From: Sphacelaria rigidula
Taxonomy: Eukaryota > Phaeophyceae > Sphacelariales
Direction: 5' to 3'
DNA: 30,680 bases
Assembly: GCA_964200075.2 (NCBI GenBank)
Contig: CAXNAA020000058.1
Coordinates: 1 to 30,680, forward strand
Below the pieces are notes generated by a model. The model made no database searches, had not been told where the DNA came from, and worked only from the letters and a program-made list of their open reading frames with translations. Both the position numbers and the translations under genes were made by a program. Positions within the stretch are counted from its first letter, which is position 1. Every line of letters starts with the position of its first letter. Positions 18,690 to 27,439 of this stretch are shown piece after piece.

Positions 18690-19260
18690 GCACTTGCATT
18701 CACCGGTAAAATACGTGATCGAATAATTGCACCGCCCGAGGACATTCTTCCATTGCACAAGTCGCTGAGTAGCAGTCTGAGATACAATCCACCCCACGAA
18801 AGATTTTTCAACCTACGAGGTGCACGTACTAGGACACAATCTCGCCGGTTCGTCGTGGCTTTTGGCTTTTCCACCGCAGCTGCACTCCACAAAATATCTC
18901 GCCCAGACACACCGGTGGCTCAACATCTTCCATCGCCCATGGTAGCTCGTTTGTCGGCACCTGTATCGTAACGCTACCCCCCGTCAAGATTCGACGCATC
19001 GGAGAAGATGAGCACCTCGTATCCCTTGCTGAAATGAGACAAAACGACAGGATGTGCCGCCACATCTTGCGTATCATGCCAAGCCTGCGAACGCTCAAAG
19101 GTCCGTGCCGCATTCTCGACCGTCCTTTTTGAAGCAACCCACTTGATCCAGCGCACGTTTCCCCCCATGCGCTGCACTAGCAGTACGCGAAGTGGCTTCA
19201 CCATCTCGGGCAACTGCGACAGAGAAACCCGCAGCCACTTCATGACTTGCATGTATTGTG
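18690..19260 (-). pseudogene. Gypsy reverse transcriptase end and RNase H fragment, copy 3
   Basis: The frame 19252-18974 reads VMKWLRVSLSQLPEMVKPLR, GNVRWIKWVASKRTVENAAR and LIFSDASNLDGG, parallel to AVNWLRTSLLCLAEVLEPLR, GNVRRTKRVASNRTIKEAAW and MMFPDASDLHWG in copy A. It thus joins the reverse transcriptase connection to the first RNase H aspartate (S-D-A-S). A second frame (18910 down) has EKPKATTNRRD and WGGLYL, equivalent to DKEGYAIVSAF and WGGVTI. Similarity fades near 18690 and is followed by gag-like R3, an order not expected in one element, so a deletion or nested insertion separates them. Confidence 0.78.
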
Positions 19261-20040
19261 CAGTACTGTCGGAAGGTTTATTTCACGGTGTTCATGAATG
19301 TGTGGCATGATGAAATTATCGCAACCGCCAATCAGATCGCGGGGCAGCCCCAGGTTGATTTCATGGCTGCATGGGAGTAATCTCTCGTGATATACTTCAC
19401 TGATCCCTATTTGTTTATCGGATGCCTCCTTTCATCCCTTTTGCTGGAACATTGCCGCATCATTCGCGTCGGTTCTCGATATAAGGTACCCCCTCTCGTA
19501 CTCAAATGAACTAAGCTATAATTTCGTTTTCTGACACACTTAACGTGTATGTTCCGCGTCCGATGGTCAACGTGAGCAGGCGAAAGAGCGCGTTTCACCC
19601 ACACCTGGTGAAGTTGGACCACTTTCGATGGAGATGTGGTCGCTTAGGCAAGAATGGGATCACTTGCGACAGCCAACCCTGTTTGCAGCATCCGGAGAGG
19701 TGTAGATGAAAGTGGGTACGAGCTGAGACAATGCATGCCCTTCTCGGGGGAGCTGTCGTGGGTAGTGGTACCAACTACAGGCGTATCAAGCACAAGGTGC
19801 CGGGTTCGTCATGTGGGGTGGAGTAGTCGGTTGTGTTACAAACGATACAGGCGAAGAATTTTCATCCAGGTAGTGCCTGGGCGGTGCTTCTCTTGGTTTG
19901 ATCGTTGTAGATTGGGCGATTATTTGGATCAACGCCCTCCAAGCATCCAAGAAACGTACATCGAGCGTAGGAGGCGTCATAAGTCATTTTGGCGAGTTAC
20001 GCAGCGATAGCTGACGACCAATCCCCGAATCTCTAGAGTT
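19260..20040. other. Stretch without a recognisable gene
   Basis: A plus frame of 118 residues (19654-20010) and a minus frame of 71 residues (19407-19622) are open but have no motif that I recognise. AGCGATAGCTGACG at 19998 echoes the distal B-type LTR phrase (14552, 17205), so the end of the stretch may belong to an LTR remnant. Confidence 0.4.
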
Positions 20041-20088
20041 CTGCACTCAAGACCATACAGCTACGTGAAATATCTCGATCATGGGCTG
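20041..20088 (-). mobile_element. LTR start fragment, cut by a SINE-like unit
   Basis: CACTCAAGACCATACAGCTACG matches the start of subfamily B LTRs (ACTCAAGACTAGACAGCTACG at 14007). The match ends about where the S1 unit starts, as in the pair at 3690-3835. Confidence 0.45.
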
Positions 20089-20270
20089 TGACGATTTATA
20101 GTCAACCGATTAGACTACCGTACAGTCAGCGCTGTAGCGTGGGGGTTCGATTCCCGTCGGACGCACTTTCTTTGAAGAAAAAGAGGAAACCCTACCTCCG
20201 GTAAAAAAGGAGGGCGATGGGGGAGAGTCCAATCCCCGAGTTGACTGGTAGGGACCCCAGTGCACACACT
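20089..20270 (+). mobile_element. tRNA-like SINE element, family S1, copy B
   Basis: A B box GGTTCGATTCC (20144-20154) is followed by CGTCGGACGCACTTTCTTTG and a body with AAAGAGGAAACCCTACCTCCG, AGTTGACTGGTAGGGACCCC and AGTGCACACACT, the same landmarks as copy A. The bases before the B box (GACGATTTATAG, CAACCGATTAGACTACCG, ACAGTCAGCGCT) are the reverse complement of the front module of copy A. This copy therefore carries an inverted head and no A box in the forward direction. Confidence 0.62.
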
Positions 20271-20334
20271 TTTTCAACGTGAGCCTCCCCCGTTTTACAG
20301 AGTGGGGTGCAGCTTCAAAAACCTAATCCAGAAA

Positions 20335-20725
20335 CGACAAGTTTCCGGAATAAACGTTTATTGTGAACCTGCTAGGAATCATAACAAGGTTACAGTGCTG
20401 CTCCATAGGCTTCCTCCCTGTCATGGGCTCCAGAGACTTCAAGACTCAAGCAGTCATACAAACAGCAGTCTTTTGTTAACCAGAAGTGACCTTGCACCTC
20501 GTATGCAAACATCATACATCATTGAGTCCACCGATCTTGCTCTCAGACCCGTTATCCATCAACCAGACTATAAACGCCTGCTATGCACTTTCTCCACTGC
20601 AGTCATGTACCGAATCAAGGTAACAGTGTTGCCCGGAGTCTACAGGGCACGGACGTGGACTTCACTAGTCGTACTTATTGTAGAGCAGTCCACCTCTAGT
20701 ACACGTACAGATGCACGAGGAGCTG
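20335..20725 (-). mobile_element. LTR of the Gypsy family, copy A0 (solo)
   Basis: It begins GGAATAAACGTTTATTGTGAA, continues CATAACAAGGTTACAGTGCTG, GCTTCCTCCCTGTCATGGGC, GAGACTTCAAGACTCAAGC, GAGTCCACCGATCTTGCTCTC and ATCAACCAGACTATAAACGCC, and ends near GCCCGGAGTCTACAGG. It is intermediate between the B subfamily (GAGTCCACCGATCAT, AACCAGCCGTAAAC) and the LTRs of copy A. A second LTR follows within 100 bases, so this one is probably solo or from a nested element. Confidence 0.65.
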
Positions 20726-20804
20726 CTGGTTGATGTATGGAGGTTTGGATATGAACTTTGCATCATGATAATTGGTTATGAGATATTCTCTGGAGTATGA
20801 CTAT

Positions 20805-21300
20805 GACTGCTTGACAGTATATGTGTCTATAGAGCCCCCCTGGACTCAGAACAATGTCACAAGACTGCTCCAAGGGCTTCCTCCCTCACTAGGGCTTGGA
20901 GACTTGAAGAAAGTTGTTAGTCACAAATGCACAGCCTTCGTTATCGGAAGCCACGTGCGTGAGGCATGTGATGTTCAAATCCACATAGTCTGCCGATCAG
21001 ACCCGCAAGCCCGTCAACCAATAGAAAACGCCTACAGCAGATTGTTCCACTTGTATATCATCATGAACCTACACGTACGTGTACTGGAGGTGGACTACTC
21101 TACAGCACCCTCCAAAACTCCGCACCACTCGAGGTAGAAGGCGAGTTTGACTAAAACAGTAGACACCGACCATCACGTATGCTACCTTTGTCCCCCCCGG
21201 TAGTGACACACGACCTTATCCTGTCACGTTCCACAAAGAAATGATGACGTGCACAACCTCGAACATCGAAACTCAAAGATAATATCTGAAGCGAACTTCA
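20805..21300 (-). mobile_element. 3' LTR of Gypsy copy A
   Basis: GACTCAGAACAATGTCACAAG, ACTGCTCCAAGGGCTTCCTC, CCTCACTAGGGCTTGGAGACT, GTTGTTAGTCAC and GCCTTCGTTATCGGAAG recur almost unchanged at 26407-26505 on the far side of the gag-pol region. This pair defines the element. The LTR lies just beyond the chromodomain end at 21410. The exact inner edge and the polypurine tract cannot be fixed by eye. Confidence 0.78.
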
Positions 21301-21409
21301 GGAAGTCAACCATTCTTCAACGGTAATCTCCACGCATAGCATACTCACACACAAGCAAACGTGCCACGTATAGTACCATCTCAACCAGTAGCATTCGATA
21401 TCATCATTT

Positions 21410-21991
21410 TCAAAGCTTCATAACATACTTTGCCTGCAAACGTGCTCGCACCTTTTTACTTAGTCCCAACTTACGCAGCTCAGATCTTACAATTTGCGGG
21501 GCTCCGTCCAAAATATTTTTCAGAGGCTCCCACGAATTTTCATCTTGGCCAAATCCGACCCACTCCACTTGTACATAAATTCCATCTCCTGCTTCGTCCT
21601 CAGATATACCGACAATAGCCGCCATTTCGAACTCGCCTTGTGCAAAAGCATACTGGAACACCTCCTTAACATCAGGCGTAATCTTCAGCTCCTTGTCCGC
21701 ATAAAATCGAAGGCGAGCGACATGCACATCCTGTACCTCGCCATTCACAATGTTCTGTATCCCGTACACATGTTGTTGCGCCGTCACAATCCGCCAAGGT
21801 CTCGTCGACGTACTCACAAGCTTCGGCGTAGTTCCCGAACGCCTCACCCTCGCCGCCAGCACGTAATCGCCCACCACAAAGTTAGGAAGCCTCCCATTAC
21901 TAGCCACACGTCTCCGTAAATCGCGATTCTTGTTGACACGCTGCGCCACCTTCTTGTGCAACTCTTGCTGAGCCTCAACGATTGACGTCAC
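21410..21991 (-). pseudogene. Gypsy integrase C-terminal domain plus chromodomain, copy A
   Basis: A 193-residue open frame. Residues 1-35 hold the end of the integrase core helix. Residues 36-95 form an SH3-like tail (FVVGDYVLAARVRR, RPWRIVTAQ, VYGIQNI, DVHVARLRFYAD). Residues 120-180 form a chromodomain, with EMAAIVGISEDE, then YVQVEWVGFG, ENSWEPLKNI and IVRSELRKL, matching the chromodomain pattern Y-x-V-x-W-x-G-(Y/F)-x-x-x-x-N-(S/T)-W-E-P. Such domains bind histone marks and steer integration into heterochromatin. The frame ends naturally at a stop just before the LTR. This segment is intact, but its upstream neighbours are not. Confidence 0.88.
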
Positions 21992-22400
21992 CTATCGCCG
22001 CAAAGCGTCTTCGTCAAGCACATCGACGCTCCAGTCGCCCCGCGCCCCCAGTTCACGATGCCAGAGTAGATAGACTGGTGCGCGGTGCCCGGCCAAACAT
22101 AACATGGTATGGCGTGCTAGCATAACGCTCTCGGAAAGCAGCGTTCAATGCCCACTGCGCTGCAGGTACCAAAGTTACCCATTCACGAACATAACGCCTT
22201 TCCTCTTACAATATTGCCTTCAAGGTACGAGCAATCTCACGCATCATTCGCTCACAGGTACCATTAGTCCATGGCGAGTTAGCAACCGCGAATCGGCGAT
22301 CCAGCTTAAGAGCTTTCTCAAGCGCTCTCATCACACGATTCTTGTTATACGATGCCGTATGGCTGATCCATACCTCTGGCGACCCCAGCGTTTTGCACTA
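21992..22400 (-). pseudogene. Gypsy integrase catalytic core, second half, copy A
   Basis: On the minus strand one reads NRVMRALEKALKLDRRFAV, then ANSPWTNGTCERMMREIART (about 22290-22231), QWALNA and TPYHVMFGRAPR. N-G-x-x-E-R-M-x-R-E is the block carrying the third acid of the D,D35E triad. At least two in-frame stops interrupt it, one after LKAIL and one just before the chromodomain frame, so no full integrase can be made. Confidence 0.8.
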
Positions 22401-22784
22401 TGACAACAAAATGCCAACGTAGAGAAAATCAAAATGCAGCACCTCCCCTGGGCGTGTACCATGCACCGTCTCGCCGAAGGGACGCGGGACCTTCTCCCCC
22501 GCCTTGGAATCCAAACAGTGCAGGCACTGCTTCACAAACTCAGTCACATGAGTCTCCATCCGGAACCAACAACAATACTCTTGTAAGCGCTGCAAAGTTG
22601 CCACAACCCCTCGGTGACCAGCCCCTTTCATGTGAGCGCGTACCATCAAGCGTGTTTGTAGTTCTTTCGCTTCCGGCGGTATCCACAGTACATCCCTCCC
22701 TGCAACATGCACGCGAAACAAACCCTCACCGTCTTTGAAGACACGCCCAACGGCGGCCATAAACATCTCGGCCCCATCAACCAT
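22398..22784 (-). pseudogene. Gypsy integrase zinc-binding domain and core start, copy A
   Basis: The 128-residue frame holds RAHMKGAGHRGVVATLQRL, then the C-x-x-C pair in VKQCLHCLDSKAG, giving the H-H-C-C zinc-binding domain that precedes the catalytic core. LHFDFLYVG supplies the first catalytic aspartate. The second aspartate should follow 50-60 residues later, but the frame ends at LLS, so the middle of the core is lost or shifted. Confidence 0.86.
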
Positions 22785-22851
22785 ACCTCCTAACCCCTCA
22801 CGGGCTTGCTCTTGGGATTCACGAACGGTCTCTTTCGACGGTAGCGTCTCA

Positions 22852-23373
22852 TCAGGCTCTCCACTTGCAAAAAACAGCGATGGCTCTCACGGATACCGCT
22901 GGAACGTTCACCCACCGGGACAGTAGAACTCCCCAGCAGTTATGCTCATCAGAAATATGCCTGATTGGATAATCATACTGCCCGAGTACAGTCTTCCATT
23001 GTTCAAGGCACTGGGCAGCAGTTTTCGCCAGTGTGGCCACACATGCTTCAGGATAAAAAATATAAGCGAGATTGCGATGGTCCGTAAATATGGTCACTCC
23101 TCCCCACAAAAGGTACTCCAACCTACGAAACGCACTCACGATGGCATATCCTTCCTTGTCCACCGTAGCCCATCGCAACTGCGCTCCTCGAAACTTCCCA
23201 CTAAGAAATCCCAGGGGCTCATGGCTCATGTCCTCCACCGCTATATCGCGGACCAATTCAGCTCTCGGTGCCTGGGTCACGAAACTACCCCAATGAAGAT
23301 CCGACGCGTCTGGAAACATCATCCCCTCATATACCTCCTTGGAATGTGACAGAGCAACAGCACGTGCCAGCAA
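22852..23373 (-). pseudogene. Gypsy RNase H domain, copy A
   Basis: The 173-residue frame contains the acidic residues of RNase H in order: MFPDASDLHWG (D), AQLRWATVDKEGYAI (E) and IFTDHRNLAYIF (D). In the fourth block, HISDEHNCWGVLLSRW, the family normally has an aspartate before LLSRW; here it is valine. The enzyme would degrade the RNA strand of the RNA-DNA hybrid during reverse transcription. The segment is open, but the valine makes it probably inactive. The following linker (VNVPAVSVRAIAVF) leads to the integrase after a stop. Confidence 0.88.
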
Positions 23374-23388
23374 ATCTTGCGCCGCTGT

Positions 23389-24251
23389 CTAGGGTTGCGC
23401 ACTCTCAGACGTCCACGCCGCCTCCTTGATTGTCCTGTTTGAAGCAACCCGCTTTGTACGGCGCACGTTGCCCACCATATCCTCCTCGAGCAGGAGACGA
23501 AGTGGCTCCAGCACTTCAGCAAGGCACAGAAGAGACGTCCGCAGCCAATTCACCGCTTCCAAAAATTGCATCAACTCGCCTGCGGTTTGAGGACGCCTCA
23601 CATTCGCCAAAGCACGCGCTCCCTGTGGTCAGCCATCTGCCCACCCGAGAGAACCTTTCCGCACCATGTAATTTGCGTATCATAAAACATACACTGGTGT
23701 GCAGCCGCAAAAAACCCAGCATCCTCGGGGCGGCTTGAAATCGCATTCAGCGTGCACAGCAAGTCATCATTTGTCCCTCCTCACAAGATGTCATCTACCC
23801 ACCTCTTACATGAAATTCCAGTCAGTAACTTCGTCATAGTGCCCTGAAAATACCCCGTCGCGTTGAGTACTCCTTGAGGTACGCGCATAGACGTGAATAA
23901 CACGTCAGGGGTTGCAATAGTGAAGATTTCTTGGGCATCTGCCGCCAACGGCATCTGTCAGTATCCCTGCAGCATGTCTAGCTTTCTAAAACAAGCAGCC
24001 CCTGACGAATCCGCCATCCCTGCTTCTTGGTTTGGCATCACAGTCGGCACTTTCTCAATCTGCGTATTAACGGCACGGTAATCACTGACCAGCCTGAAAC
24101 CGTCCTTTTCAGGCGTTGCAACAGCCGCGCTCGCCCATCCGCACACTGCGATACACGAACCCAAGCGCCACCAACGTCGCCATGCAACGTGCCAATCATG
24201 CCATCTTAACCGGAGAGTATGCTCGCGGCCTAGCCTTAACCGCCGTAGCAC
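23389..24251 (-). pseudogene. Ty3/Gypsy reverse transcriptase, copy A
   Basis: Blocks occur in order over several frames: ATPEKDGFRLVSDYRAVNTQ with IEKVPTVMPN (24251 frame), KLDMLQGYWQMPLAADAQE, then KRWVDDIL (about 23807-23784), where WVDD is the catalytic (Y/F/W)-x-D-D motif, then the connection AVNWLRTSLLCLAEVLEPLR (23610 frame). A TGA stop follows directly after WVDDIL, and at least two frame changes are needed to link the parts. The polymerase would copy the element's RNA into DNA. It is clearly recognisable but inactive. Confidence 0.9.
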
Positions 24252-24498
24252 CAGGTTTGAATATCACATTCAGAGGCTCGACGCGAGCCGGCGGATCACC
24301 ACGTAGCGCTCGCCGAAAAGCATTCGCACGGCGGTTTACAAGCTCGCGAAGCTTGCCCACGCTGCTCTCGGACATGCCATTATTGGCAGCTGCCAGTACC
24401 GCCTCCTCTAGCGCGACCTTACGCGCAGCCAGCTCTTGTTCGGGGGTCATACTCATCTCCGGACCGCGCGACACCAACCGTTCGACTGAGGGATCCAC
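24196..24498 (-). pseudogene. Gypsy pol linker between protease and reverse transcriptase, copy A
   Basis: The 100-residue frame contains EMSMTPEQELAARKVALEEA, NNGMSESSVGKLRELVNRRA, NAFRRALRGDPPARVEPLNV and AVKARPRAYSP. R-V-x-P-L-x-V followed by K-A-R-x-R-x-Y-(S/P)-P is the usual approach to the reverse transcriptase domain in Gypsy elements. The same linker occurs in copy 2. A frame change separates it from the polymerase. Confidence 0.8.
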
Positions 24499-24552
24499 GG
24501 GCTCCGCCCGATCACCTTGGTCCTGCAGAGCCTCGACCGCGATGTTGATACG

Positions 24553-25503
24553 TCAACAGTCCTTGAATTCAGGCGTGTCTACACCACGCACCGAAGTGTT
24601 TCTCGCCCGCGCACAGGCACCCAAACTACTGTACACGTCGATGCCAAGCTCCTCTAGCATAGGGCTCCCCATGATAATGACATCATCGATACCCGGCATG
24701 ACCGCATAGGAGCATGGGTCCAGCACACCCGGGCCCCACCTGGTGTGCAAAGCGGTGCGGACAGGGCAAGTTTTCTGCTTCACATGCTCAACATTGCCAT
24801 TAGCCGATTTCACCAACTGTTCACCAGCCATCGGTCTCACCACTTGAACATCTGTAACAATGGCTTGCAATTTCGCCGCCTCACCAGCTGACACGGTCGT
24901 AAGTCCAGATCCTGAATCTAAAGTGGCCTTGACCGGACAAACAGTCTGTGCCCCTGCACTCGGGACAGACAAGTCGGCAAGACACCATCGTTCCTTGTTA
25001 TCAACTTGCAGACCTTCAGATTGAAAACCTGACGACCTCACCCGCTTCGAGCGATTTCCATACTGGCACCGCCTCAGATTTCGAACCCACGAACAAGTGC
25101 GATGGCGTGGTCTGCTGTACGCCACCAGTAGAAACGACCGGTTCCGGTGGCAACGTCGCCCCCTCGCTGGGAGCACTTTGTCCATCGGCTGAAAATACAG
25201 GCCTTGAAGGGGCGGGACTCGTGCCCCCTCCGCGAGGCACCTGTCCAGGTTCCTGCAACAGCTGCTGTTGATGTTGCTGCTTATCGCCAGCCTTCGTCTG
25301 CCCACCGTCACTACGTTGTGTAGCAGCAGCTTGGCCTTGCTGCTTGCAATCCTTCCGGAAATGGCCCTCGTCTCCACATATGAAACATCCTGCATAGTTT
25401 GGGCCTGGTTTGCGGGTTTTCCCGGAACTGGCAGTCCCATTTCCACTGCTCGCAGTTGTTCCACCATTTGGTTGGCGCTTGCTTTCGGAAGTCCCGCTGC
25501 CAC
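24553..25503 (-). pseudogene. Gypsy aspartic protease region in a 316-residue frame, copy A
   Basis: From about residue 190 the frame holds VKATLDSGSGLTTVSAG, the active-site loop of a retroviral-type aspartic protease (D at about residue 196), and later VIIMGSPMLEELGIDV, the hydrophobic-G-x-P-x-L block of the second half of the fold. The first 190 residues are mostly out of frame: there the natural frame reads a zinc knuckle instead (25346-25387). The protease would cut Gag and Gag-Pol. This half looks intact in sequence, but its upstream link is frameshifted. Confidence 0.82.
25346..25387 (-). other. Gag zinc knuckle CCHC, copy A
   Basis: The minus-strand frame reads CFICGDEGHFRKDC, a perfect C-x2-C-x4-H-x4-C knuckle of a nucleocapsid domain that binds the element's RNA. 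It lies in a different frame from the protease ORF that overlaps it, showing a gag/pol frame difference or a later indel. Confidence 0.9.
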
Positions 25504-25589
25504 TCCTTTATTTCAGCTGCGGCTGCTGACGGCGCTGCTTATCCGCCGCTTCCACCGTCTTCCATGCCTCCGCTGCTTCGCGAGCCGTA

Positions 25590-26229
25590 TCATACACAAG
25601 CCCAGGGTCCTCCTTCCACCCCCCCCTTCATGCTCAACATGTGTAGCACCTTAGTTTTGAAATCGGGAGGGGTCAGTCCATTCAACATTTCCCGAGTTAA
25701 TATTTGAGCGGGTCTTTGTTTGAAACCTGCATCATCGCGGAACGCACGCTCGGCGCTGGTATTCTCCGCAACAAAATTCCTCCAGGGCACCCCACTGCCT
25801 TCTACGCTTCCCATTGCAGTTTGCTCGTTGCGGGCCGCCAACGCTTTCCGCACACCGGCGGCAGCAACCGAATGATCAATCTCTTCATCCTCCCAACATT
25901 TCGCATGTCGGCCCAGTGAGATTATCTTCGGCAAGCATGGATCCGTCAAAACTCGTGCATGACAGACACGCACGAATGTGCTTCGGCACCAGTTCAGTAA
26001 CAGTCAATAAGGCGGTCTGCATGCTACGTCATTTGTTGTTTAACTTGACCGCCATTTCATACTCGACGTATTTCTGATAAAACCGTCTGGACGCATTTTC
26101 GCTAAAATGACCTCCGTACGCTGGGGCTTTCAGCGATCCTACAGGCATAAGCTCAGTAAACTTAAACTTCACCTTTTCGCCTGCATCGCCATCACCCACT
26201 TTCTTGCGCATTGCCATAGCTGCACGCAA
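25590..26229 (-). pseudogene. Gypsy gag N-terminal and middle region, copy A
   Basis: The frame 26229-26029 starts MRAAMAMRKKVGDGDAGEKV and contains FSENASRRFYQKYVEYEMAV. After a stop, the same frame continues with LLTVTELVPKHIRACLS. The frame 25973-25590 contains LTREMLNGLTPPDFKTKVLH. Position between the 5' LTR and the zinc knuckle and the helix-rich composition fit a Gag capsid. ATG at 26229 is a plausible start, about 150 bases inside the LTR. Gag proteins are poorly conserved, so the assignment rests on context and on its likeness to R1-R3. Confidence 0.65.
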
Positions 26230-26374
26230 TAGTACCAGCCAACCTAGCCGTCTCTCTGTTGTAAGCGAGCTCCTTCACTTTACAGAGTGCATACTCCTCT
26301 CTACAAATTTTGATATAATCTCTCCGCAGCTGCCCACAGCTGGAAAAACTTTTCCAGAAACCAGGGGGTTCCTC

Positions 26375-26515
26375 TTAATAAACGTGTATTGTAAAGCCCT
26401 CCGACTCAGAACAAGGTCACAAGACTGCTCCAAGGGCTTCCTCCCTCACTAGGGCCCAGAGACTTCAAGACAGTTGTTGTTCATGAACACACCGCCTTCG
26501 TTATCGGAAGTAAAC
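26375..26515 (-). mobile_element. 5' LTR of Gypsy copy A (truncated)
   Basis: TTAATAAACGTGTATTGTAAAG then GACTCAGAACAAGGTCACAAG, ACTGCTCCAAGGGCTTCCTC, CCTCACTAGGGCCCAGAGACT and GCCTTCGTTATCGGAAGT match 20830-20950 closely. The match breaks at about 26515 (ACGACTAATGCCGAG), so more than half of this LTR, including its presumed promoter, is gone. Confidence 0.78.
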
Positions 26516-26768
26516 GACTAATGCCGAGATGGCCCCCCCAAAAAGGTGCACGGGAGACCGTCCGACAAACCGGCCGCGATCCCACTATTGGGCTCGTTTG
26601 CAGCAATTCCGCCCACATGAAAGGCTTTTAGCAGTCCGAAATCAGCTATAACGCCTAAATAAGTCGTGTCGTGGAACACGGAACCAGCTCTAACGGCATT
26701 TATGATCATCGCCTCCGTGCACATTTTTGGCCGGTTCGGGGGGGGGGGCTATCTCGGCAGCAGTCGGG
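26516..26768. other. Unassigned spacer between the Gypsy LTR and the palindrome
   Basis: It contains a run of ten or so G residues (about 26739-26747) and a minus frame of 68 residues with FHDTTYLGVIADFG and HVGGIAANEPNSG that I do not recognise. Nothing else is supported. Confidence 0.4.
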
Positions 26769-27202
26769 GATCTTACGAATTAGGGATGGATCTTTTATTG
26801 GGGATGAGAAACCCGGAAAAGTAAAATCTTCGCATCCACATCAAACCTTTGAAATGTGGTTCCATTTCTCCACCTACTGATAGCTTTTGACAACTGCTAC
26901 ACGTCATACAAATTCGGATCTCGATAACCGAAATGTTGAGATTCTAGGTGAAAAACCAATTTTTGGGGGGAATTACGGGTGTCCGAACGGACGCCAAAAT
27001 GGTTCCGGAATTGGTTCTTCACCTAGGACTCCAACATTCGGCGATCGAAATCCAAATTACTGTGGCGTGTTCTAATTGTCAATAGTTATCAGTAAGTGGA
27101 GAAATGGAACCATATTTCGAAGATTTGGTATGGATACGAATATTTTTATTCTCCGGGTTTCTCATCCCCAATAAAAGATCCATCCCCATTTTGTAAGATC
27201 CC
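26769..27202. repeat. 434-bp near-complete palindrome (foldback or tail-to-tail LINE ends)
   Basis: The left arm starts GGGGATCTTACGAATTAGGG and the right arm, reverse-complemented, GGGATCTTACAAAATGGGG. Then both read ATGGATCTTTTATTGGGGAT, GAGAAACCCGGA, GGTTCCATTTCTCCAC and TACTGATA, and on to AATTACGGGTGTCCGAACGG close to the centre at about 26985. Almost the whole unit can fold on itself. The arms differ by roughly a fifth of positions in the middle. There is no ORF of its own. Confidence 0.88.
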
Positions 27203-27436
27203 GTATTCCAATGTCTGATGCACCAAACGATTTTTGATGCTATCTTCCTTTACGTCCGCCCGCATTTCCCCCTCTAGCACGTCCCGTTCCTCCTTGTATA
27301 GTTCACATTCTGCCACTACATGAGTTCTGTTCTCTATTCCTTTGCCACAGGGGCAGTTCTGTCCATCTACTTTCTCCTTTCGACCACTGGTAAATCTCTT
27401 TTTTGTTTCTGGCAGGTCCAGGCCCCCCACCCGAAA
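27203..27436 (-). pseudogene. LINE (non-LTR retrotransposon) ORF2 C-terminal fragment
   Basis: The minus-strand frame 27430-27146 contains TKKRFTSGRKEKVDGQNCPC, then GKGIENRTHVVAECELYKEE and RDVLEGEMR. C-P-C-G-x5-(N/T)-x2-H-x4-C-x2-Y-x2-E-R is the zinc-binding CCHC-type motif near the end of LINE reverse transcriptases. The frame runs on into the palindrome and stops there. Upstream it is cut by the TIR element at 27440, so reverse transcriptase itself is absent. Other LINE clades cannot be told apart from this short piece. Confidence 0.72.
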
Positions 27437-27439
27437 TCC

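Noticed and set aside
19654-20010. 118-residue plus-strand ORF rich in arginine
   Set aside because: No family motif is visible, and its end overlaps an LTR-like phrase. Such a length is expected by chance in a 30-kb window read in six frames.
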